A stretch of DNA of 64,000 nucleotides from Polynucleobacter sp. JS-JIR-5-A7 (GTDB taxonomy: Bacteria; Pseudomonadota; Gammaproteobacteria; Burkholderiales; Burkholderiaceae), in the NCBI RefSeq assembly GCF_018687935.1, contig NZ_CP061308.1, positions 1,854,048 through 1,918,047 of the forward strand. Reading direction: 5' to 3'. The notes beneath the pieces are model-generated. The model was not told the DNA's origin and made no database searches. It saw only the letters and a program-made list of their open reading frames with translations. Of this stretch, positions 58,969-64,000 are shown in pieces (within the stretch, counting starts at the first letter, position 1; each line of letters opens with the position of its first letter). A program made the position numbers and the translations under genes.

Positions 58969-59584
58969 TAATCCATATTTTGGGTACGCGCAGATCCCAA
59001 TAAATAGCGGCTGCGCGTAAACCAAAGATTCCCAACATACAAAGTACGGAACCCTCAATCGCATACTGAGGTATGAAGTTCAATACCAGCACATAGGCAC
59101 AACAACCCAGTGTTACCGGAATCGCATAGAGCTCATGAGACATGATCAGTGTTTTTCTACCGGCCAATACGTCGCGTATTAAGCCACCGCCAATTGCCGT
59201 AATCACCCCCAAGATGACAGGCGCAACAGGCAAGCCAAAATCCATACCCCAGGCCTTGTCTGCCCCCTGAATCGCAAATAGGGCAGCACCAAAACCATCG
59301 ATATACAACATCCAGCGATATATCTGTGGTTGGGTAAAAAAAGACTCAGCAAAAAATGTCAATACGCTCGCACCCAATGCAAGCCAAACATAAATCTGTC
59401 CTTCAGACCAAAAGATGGGGGCTTCCAAGATAATGTCTCGAATAGTCCCCCCGCCTATTGCAGTGATCAAACCAAGTACTAAAACACCAAAAAGATCAAC
59501 TCCACGATCGGCTATAGCCAATACGCCAGTGACCGCAAAGGCCATGGTTGCAATGATGCCAATCCAAAAATGAATTTCGTACAT
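58955..59584 (-). CDS. TRIC cation channel family protein (UPF0126)
   Basis: A 209-residue integral membrane protein with seven helices and the two copies of the glycine-rich motif: GVLVLGLITAIGGGTIRDIIL and VILGVITAIGGGLIRDVLAG. Members form potassium-selective trimeric channels or transport glycine-type solutes. The end overlaps the gamma-glutamyltransferase-like gene by 14 bases, convergently. Confidence 0.9.
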   Translation of the reverse strand: MYEIHFWIGIIATMAFAVTGVLAIADRGVDLFGVLVLGLITAIGGGTIRDIILEAPIFWSEGQIYVWLALGASVLTFFAESFFTQPQIYRWMLYIDGFGAALFAIQGADKAWGMDFGLPVAPVILGVITAIGGGLIRDVLAGRKTLIMSHELYAIPVTLGCCAYVLVLNFIPQYAIEGSVLCMLGIFGLRAAAIYWDLRVPKIWITKTR

Positions 59585-59673
59585 AAGAAATAGTCTAAAG
59601 CAAATGAAAGACCCTTCTCGCCAATTTGCCTCATGAATATACTGTTAGCCATGAATACAACGAAAGCATCTCC

Positions 59674-60342
59674 ATGAAACCCCAGCTCTATAGCTATTGG
59701 CGTAGCTCTGCTGCCTTCCGTGTTCGTATCGCATTGAATATCAAAGGTGTGGACTATGAAGTGCTGCCAGTACACCTAAATAAAAATGGTGGCGAGCAAC
59801 TATCTGAGGTATATGCAAGTAAAAACCCCAATCGCCTTGTACCCTTATTTGATGATGGAAAAAATAGCATCCATCAATCACTTGCCATCATTGAGTACCT
59901 TGATGAAGTTGCGCCTCAACCGGCTTTGCTACCAAGTTCACCGATCGATCGCGCTTGGGTACGTTCCTTGGCGATGGATATCGCTATTGATATTCACCCC
60001 ATTAGTAATTTACGAGTACTACGCTACTTAATTAAACAAGTTGGCGCCAGTAATGAAGTAAAGGATGCCTGGTATCAACATTGGATCAAGTTAGGGCTTG
60101 CCAGCGTTGAAAAACAATTATGTAATGATCCACGCCTTGGGCGTTTTGCTTTTGGTGATCAACCTGGCCTGATTGATATTTGTTTAGTGCCGCAAATATT
60201 TAATGCCTTAAGCACCAAGATAGATATGAGCCCATACCCTACTCTCATGAAAATCTTCCATGAGTGCATGAATTTACCTGCGTTTATAGATGCTTCATGG
60301 GAGAAACAAATTGATGCAGAAGGGCCAAACCCCTCTATTTGA
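59674..60342 (+). CDS. maiA: Maleylacetoacetate isomerase (GST zeta class)
   Basis: A 222-residue enzyme of the tyrosine/homogentisate catabolic pathway, beginning MKPQLYSYWRSSAAFRVRIAL with the zeta-class motif SSAAFRVRI where Ser and Arg bind glutathione. It ends as a helical GST domain with AFGDQPGLIDICLVPQ. I chose the ATG at 59674; sixteen upstream codons in frame lack support. The end overlaps the next, convergent gene by eight bases. Confidence 0.9.
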   Translation: MKPQLYSYWRSSAAFRVRIALNIKGVDYEVLPVHLNKNGGEQLSEVYASKNPNRLVPLFDDGKNSIHQSLAIIEYLDEVAPQPALLPSSPIDRAWVRSLAMDIAIDIHPISNLRVLRYLIKQVGASNEVKDAWYQHWIKLGLASVEKQLCNDPRLGRFAFGDQPGLIDICLVPQIFNALSTKIDMSPYPTLMKIFHECMNLPAFIDASWEKQIDAEGPNPSI

Positions 60343-61279
60343 TTGGTGATTCCATCATCTTGACTAAGGCATGAACAGATTCGTTATACGGCGTCGTAAT
60401 TCCATGCTGCTTACCTAGCTCGACAATATAGCCATTTAAGAAATCAATCTCTGTCATTTTTCCTCTAGCCAGATCCTGGGCAGTTGAGGAAACCTGAGTA
60501 GCCATAGTGCTAGCAATAGAAGCATTTGCCGCAAGTGCCTCTGACATCGTGATATTGACATCTTCAAGCTCAGCAATCGCAAGAAACTCTTTGGTAATTT
60601 CTTCAATCAGTTTCACAATGCCAGGAGACTTCACCATCTCCCCATAAGTAATCTGACCAACCCCAGAAATCGCATTGAAAGAACAGTTCACCAAAAACTT
60701 GAGCCACATATCTCTTTTAATCTGCGGCGCAATCGAACACGGAACCTTTGCCCCTTCAAATAACTTACAAATCTCTAGAAGCCCTTGATCGCCTTGAGGA
60801 ACGGTGTTTGATGGATCACCAATCAGCAACTCACCTCTACCATGATGTTTCATAGTTCTTTGATCAATCATCCCTGCAGCAACATAGACCACCGCCGCAT
60901 AAACCGGATTCACAAAGATATTGGTGGCAATATCAATATTGGCCACCCCATTTTGCAAACTGAGGATTACTGCCTTACTTGGCAAAATTGATTTAATTTC
61001 TGCAAGCGTGCGTTCTGTATCGAGCGACTTCACACTGAGTAAAACTAAATCGGCATCACTCAGAATAGCAAGATCAGAGCTTGCTTTGACCGCAATCGTT
61101 TCATGAAATGCTTTGCAATCCATCTGCAAGCCAGATTCATTGAGGGCCGTGGCACGCTCAGGCCTGGCTATAAAAGTAACATCATGATGTGCACGGGCTA
61201 ACATGCCACCAAAGTAACACCCTACTGCACCCGCACCTAAGACGTATATTTTTTGATTACTTTGTGTTTTATAAATCAA
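60335..61279 (-). CDS. 2-dehydropantoate 2-reductase family protein
   Basis: A 314-residue NADPH-dependent reductase of the ApbA/PanE family, with the Rossmann motif VLGAGAVGCYFGGML and the C-terminal segments WLKFLVNCSFNAISG (with the conserved lysine and asparagine) and TEIDFLNGYIVELGKQHG. PanE makes pantoate for CoA; family members also act on other oxo acids. Placed in a catabolic region, so a role beyond pantothenate is possible. Its start overlaps the stop of the ferredoxin gene by 11 bases. Confidence 0.85.
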   Translation of the reverse strand: MIYKTQSNQKIYVLGAGAVGCYFGGMLARAHHDVTFIARPERATALNESGLQMDCKAFHETIAVKASSDLAILSDADLVLLSVKSLDTERTLAEIKSILPSKAVILSLQNGVANIDIATNIFVNPVYAAVVYVAAGMIDQRTMKHHGRGELLIGDPSNTVPQGDQGLLEICKLFEGAKVPCSIAPQIKRDMWLKFLVNCSFNAISGVGQITYGEMVKSPGIVKLIEEITKEFLAIAELEDVNITMSEALAANASIASTMATQVSSTAQDLARGKMTEIDFLNGYIVELGKQHGITTPYNESVHALVKMMESPIK

Positions 61280-61556
61280 GGACCAGTGTTCCGATTTTGA
61301 TATGAGAGATACAGGGAGTTAAGTACTCCTGATGCTCGGCATCACTCAAAATACAATCTCCGTGCTCTACATCACCACTGATATATCTTGTCTTACATGT
61401 ACCACATAAACCTGATTGGCAAGAAGTCGGTATCTCAATGCCTGATCTTGCCAAAGCATCGATAATAGACTCGTCTCGCGTGACATTTATTTTTTGGCCA
61501 GTACTCTGAACCTCAATCACTAGCCCTTCAGAGTCCGTGCTGGAAATTTTATTCAC
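61269..61556 (-). CDS. Stand-alone [2Fe-2S] ferredoxin
   Basis: A 95-residue plant-type ferredoxin with the cluster motif C-x4-C-x2-C in SCQSGLCGTCKTRYISG and the fourth cysteine in LTPCISHI. It resembles the C-terminal domain of phthalate dioxygenase-type reductases but lacks the FMN and NAD domains. It is between the PanE-like gene and the Rieske oxygenase, so probably an electron carrier for the oxygenase. Confidence 0.88.
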   Translation of the reverse strand: MNKISSTDSEGLVIEVQSTGQKINVTRDESIIDALARSGIEIPTSCQSGLCGTCKTRYISGDVEHGDCILSDAEHQEYLTPCISHIKIGTLVLDL

Positions 61557-61620
61557 TTTTTTGTCTCACTCCACATCAAGAATGGGCTACGATTGCAGCC
61601 CATCTCTTCTGATCTATAGA

Positions 61621-63177
61621 TTAATGCTTAAACTGTGCTTTGGCAGTTTGCTCAAGCTCTTCCATTTTTTGCTTCACAAAGTCAGAGCGCTCTTTACCCT
61701 TGTACTGCTCGCTTTCGGTGAGAATGGCAATCACACTCTTTGCAACAAAGCGTCTTTGCGCTACTTCTTCTTCAGTCGTGGCGCCAATTGGCAACTCAAA
61801 TACATTACCTGAGCAATAACTATTGGGTGCACCATTCAACTCCTTTAACCACTCAGCAAAGGCTTCTGCGCTTGCCGCTGGATTAGAGCCGCGAACGGCA
61901 TCACGCAACATCTTCCTAAATAAATAAGGGCCTGCATCAAACTTTGTTGGATTCTCAAGCGCATGAATAGCGATTGGTCTCTGACTAATGATGGCCTCGT
62001 AATCACCAGGCGCATATTGAGCCATCTTGTAATTAGATCGCGCCCTATGGTCTGCTGGAATATCTACAATATCGTTAATCGTGTGATTGCCAAAACGCTC
62101 AGCCCTTCTCAAGGCAACTTGGCCATCCAAAAAGTCGATTGATTCATATCCGACCAGCTCTTTTTGTCCGATACCGCGAGTATCAATACCAGGGCCCATC
62201 ACGCGCCAGCCAATCATCTTGCTATTAAAGTCGTCGACTGGAACTGTCCAACGGATGATATGGAAACGACTAAATAATTTTTTATTGGAGCCATCTTCAG
62301 AGGTATAGGCATGCAAGCTCAGATTTGGTAATACCTGGTGCTGAACGCGAATAAATAATTTGTCGTTATTAACACGACGCGCACCTGAACAAGCTAAGCC
62401 TCTGCCACCATGAATGGGCACAAACTGCATATCAGGGTGTACTTCCATCGTTGGGGAGCCCACTTCGTCAAATGTTGTACCTTGAAAATGGCCACCAACT
62501 ACATTCTTAGCAGCATGCAATTCTGCTGTATGGAAATTATCGGCAGCATTGTCTTGCACTTGTAACCAATTACAGTGCTGGAAGTTGCTATAGGGCACCA
62601 GTTCATCCCCGGGGGCTACCGTGAAATCAGACTCCCACTCTGGAAATGGTGGCTCTTTATCGGGAGGCCCCATATATGCAAATACCAAACCATTTCTTTC
62701 AAATGCTTTGTAAGCACCTTGCTGAATCGAGCAAGCATATTTTTCTGCTTCAGCTTCCTCGCCCTTAGGGAAGGGTGCATTCAAACAAGTACCGTCCACA
62801 TCAAACACCATACCGTGATAGCAGCACTTAATACCGTGTTCTTGAATTTGCCCATATTCAAGTGAAGCACCACGATGCACGCAATGGGCATGCAATACAC
62901 CCACGCTTCCGCTACCATCACGAAACGCCACTAACTCTTCACCTAAGATGGTTAAAAATTTTGGAGTGTCAGTCAATTCAATTGACATGCATACCGGATG
63001 CCAAAAACCACGCATATACTCACCCATGGGTGTACCGGGACCAACTTCTGTAAGCTCGGGATCATGCCCTGGAACTTTATTGGTGTAGTAGCCACCATAA
63101 GGAACTAATTTCTTAGGCGTTGCAGATCCTGCGGATGCGCCGACCTTTTTCTCCGCTTGTTCCTGTTTACTTGTCAT
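61621..63177 (-). CDS. Rieske non-heme iron ring-hydroxylating oxygenase, alpha subunit
   Basis: A 518-residue oxygenase. The Rieske centre C-x-H ... C-x2-H is seen in HAHCVHRGASLEYG and KCCYHGMVFDVDG (about residues 98-125). The mononuclear iron site has D-x2-H-x4-H in DNFHTAELH (about residues 215). The N-terminus has a Lys/Glu-rich stretch before the domain and the C-terminus an extra helical region, giving a longer protein than the usual 430-450. The substrate is an aromatic or similar compound of unknown type; the family of phthalate-type alpha-only oxygenases fits. Confidence 0.9.
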   Translation of the reverse strand: MTSKQEQAEKKVGASAGSATPKKLVPYGGYYTNKVPGHDPELTEVGPGTPMGEYMRGFWHPVCMSIELTDTPKFLTILGEELVAFRDGSGSVGVLHAHCVHRGASLEYGQIQEHGIKCCYHGMVFDVDGTCLNAPFPKGEEAEAEKYACSIQQGAYKAFERNGLVFAYMGPPDKEPPFPEWESDFTVAPGDELVPYSNFQHCNWLQVQDNAADNFHTAELHAAKNVVGGHFQGTTFDEVGSPTMEVHPDMQFVPIHGGRGLACSGARRVNNDKLFIRVQHQVLPNLSLHAYTSEDGSNKKLFSRFHIIRWTVPVDDFNSKMIGWRVMGPGIDTRGIGQKELVGYESIDFLDGQVALRRAERFGNHTINDIVDIPADHRARSNYKMAQYAPGDYEAIISQRPIAIHALENPTKFDAGPYLFRKMLRDAVRGSNPAASAEAFAEWLKELNGAPNSYCSGNVFELPIGATTEEEVAQRRFVAKSVIAILTESEQYKGKERSDFVKQKMEELEQTAKAQFKH

Positions 63178-63221
63178 TACTGAGACTCCTGTTGTAACTA
63201 GCTATATCTAAAACTGTTCAA

Positions 63222-64000
63222 TTAATCAAACATATCTGGCTGGTTTTCTTTTAGATAACCCCAGATTGGCTGGAAATGTAACCAACCAATATATTCGCTG
63301 CCCACGTGTTCACGGCTGTAGCGTGCAGTTTCTGGCGATAGCAACACAGGCTTAACACCTGTAGCCTCAACCATCATCTGCTGCTTACAACAACGCTCTA
63401 AAGCGATAAACCAGAACGCTGCAGCTTCAATACTATGACGACTTACTGTTAACAAGCCATGATTACGGTGAATAATCGCTTTCACTTTTTTCAAAGAACC
63501 TGCTACGTTGTAGCCAGAATTATCCTCAACTGCTACTTGACCAGCCTGTTCCGCTAAAACCATATGGTCTTCAAAGAATGCTGCGGCATCTTGAGAGATT
63601 GGATCCAATGGTTTACCTAGTGCCGCAAAGGCTGTGCCATAGACTGTATGTGCATGACACATAGCCACGATATCGGGATGTTTTTCATGAACTGCTGCGT
63701 GCAATACAAATCCAGCACGATTCAATGCATGCTTACCCTCCAAAATATTGCCTTCATGGTCTGCCAAGATTAAGTTAGACACTTTTACTTGATCAAAATG
63801 CACTGCCATTGGATTCGTCCAGTACAGATTTGGATGTTCCGGATCACGCACAGTTAAATGTCCTGCAAATCCATAATCAAACTTTTCTAAGGCGAATGCT
63901 CGGCAAGCAGCAACCAATCGCTCCTTGAGATGCTGACGTTCCTCAGCAAAACTATTGAATTTTGCTTGGTAGGGAAAAATCTGGGATTTGTCTTCAGGTT
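63222..64000 (-). CDS. Class II aldolase/adducin family protein (5' end outside)
   Basis: The frame is open from 63222 to beyond the window edge, with no start codon seen before the boundary. The visible part has EERQHLKERLVAACRAF, FDYGFAGHLTVRDPE, CHAHTVYGTAFAALG with the metal-binding histidines, and IHRNHGLLTVSRHSIEAA. This is the class II aldolase fold (fuculose-1-phosphate aldolase and relatives). It would use a divalent metal to cleave or epimerise a sugar or hydroxy acid. The Rieske gene follows it on the same strand after 44 bases. Confidence 0.88.
   Translation of the reverse strand, partial: PEDKSQIFPYQAKFNSFAEERQHLKERLVAACRAFALEKFDYGFAGHLTVRDPEHPNLYWTNPMAVHFDQVKVSNLILADHEGNILEGKHALNRAGFVLHAAVHEKHPDIVAMCHAHTVYGTAFAALGKPLDPISQDAAAFFEDHMVLAEQAGQVAVEDNSGYNVAGSLKKVKAIIHRNHGLLTVSRHSIEAAAFWFIALERCCKQQMMVEATGVKPVLLSPETARYSREHVGSEYIGWLHFQPIWGYLKENQPDMFD

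Overview
The window looks like a chromosomal segment of a small-genome freshwater betaproteobacterium of the Polynucleobacter type (Burkholderiales). This is inferred from the family character of the housekeeping proteins, the gene order (pgk-pyk-fbaA-purC-purE-purK-sua5; recA-recX; sucC-sucD; pntAA-pntAB-pntB; groES-groEL under a CIRCE operator), the Bug-type periplasmic binding protein and the moderate base composition. No database search was possible, so the genus is a judgement.

Layout. 1-11,170: end of secF, waaA-purB, a glutathione transferase, mnmA, the three-gene proton-translocating transhydrogenase, a Bug-type binding protein, and groES-groEL with a recognisable sigma-70/heat-shock style promoter and CIRCE. 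11,316-15,210: a three-gene signalling unit (degenerate EAL-like protein, LuxR-type response regulator, BvgS/EvgS-like hybrid kinase). 15,258-36,034: cell wall, translation, purine, glycolysis, amino acid, LPS, molybdopterin and TCA genes, ending with recX-recA (SOS box) and a small membrane protein. 36,095-49,756: an AT-rich genomic island of about 13.7 kb inserted in the 3' end of a tRNA-Met(CAU) gene, bounded by a perfect 46-bp direct repeat. 49,797-52,209: a short variable flank with small exported proteins. 52,242-64,000: an uptake and catabolic region with an MFS permease, a complete TRAP transporter, a gamma-glutamyltransferase-like enzyme, maleylacetoacetate isomerase, a ketopantoate-reductase-like protein, a stand-alone plant-type ferredoxin, a Rieske ring-hydroxylating oxygenase and a class II aldolase-like protein.

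The island is the unusual part. It carries a tyrosine integrase at the end far from the intact tRNA, a serine recombinase at the other end, matching GTATCTAACT motifs inside both ends (probable integrase arm sites), a ribbon-helix-helix regulator operon, an 800-bp hairpin-rich non-coding stretch, and a run of at least twelve mostly overlapping minus-strand genes (42,069-47,247) almost all without recognisable function, many with signal peptides, lipoboxes or membrane helices. I see no phage structural, replication, conjugation, restriction or classical toxin genes in it. Three genes below about 60 codons in the island (38,072-38,236; 41,326-41,502; 43,693-43,863) are supported mainly by translational-coupling overlaps with their neighbours.

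How the parts work together: the flanking chromosome is ordinary metabolism with readable control sites (CIRCE, LexA box, intrinsic terminators, a hairpin inside the start of recX that could lower recX relative to recA). The island looks like a self-integrating cassette of envelope-directed accessory proteins. Its purpose cannot be read from the sequence.
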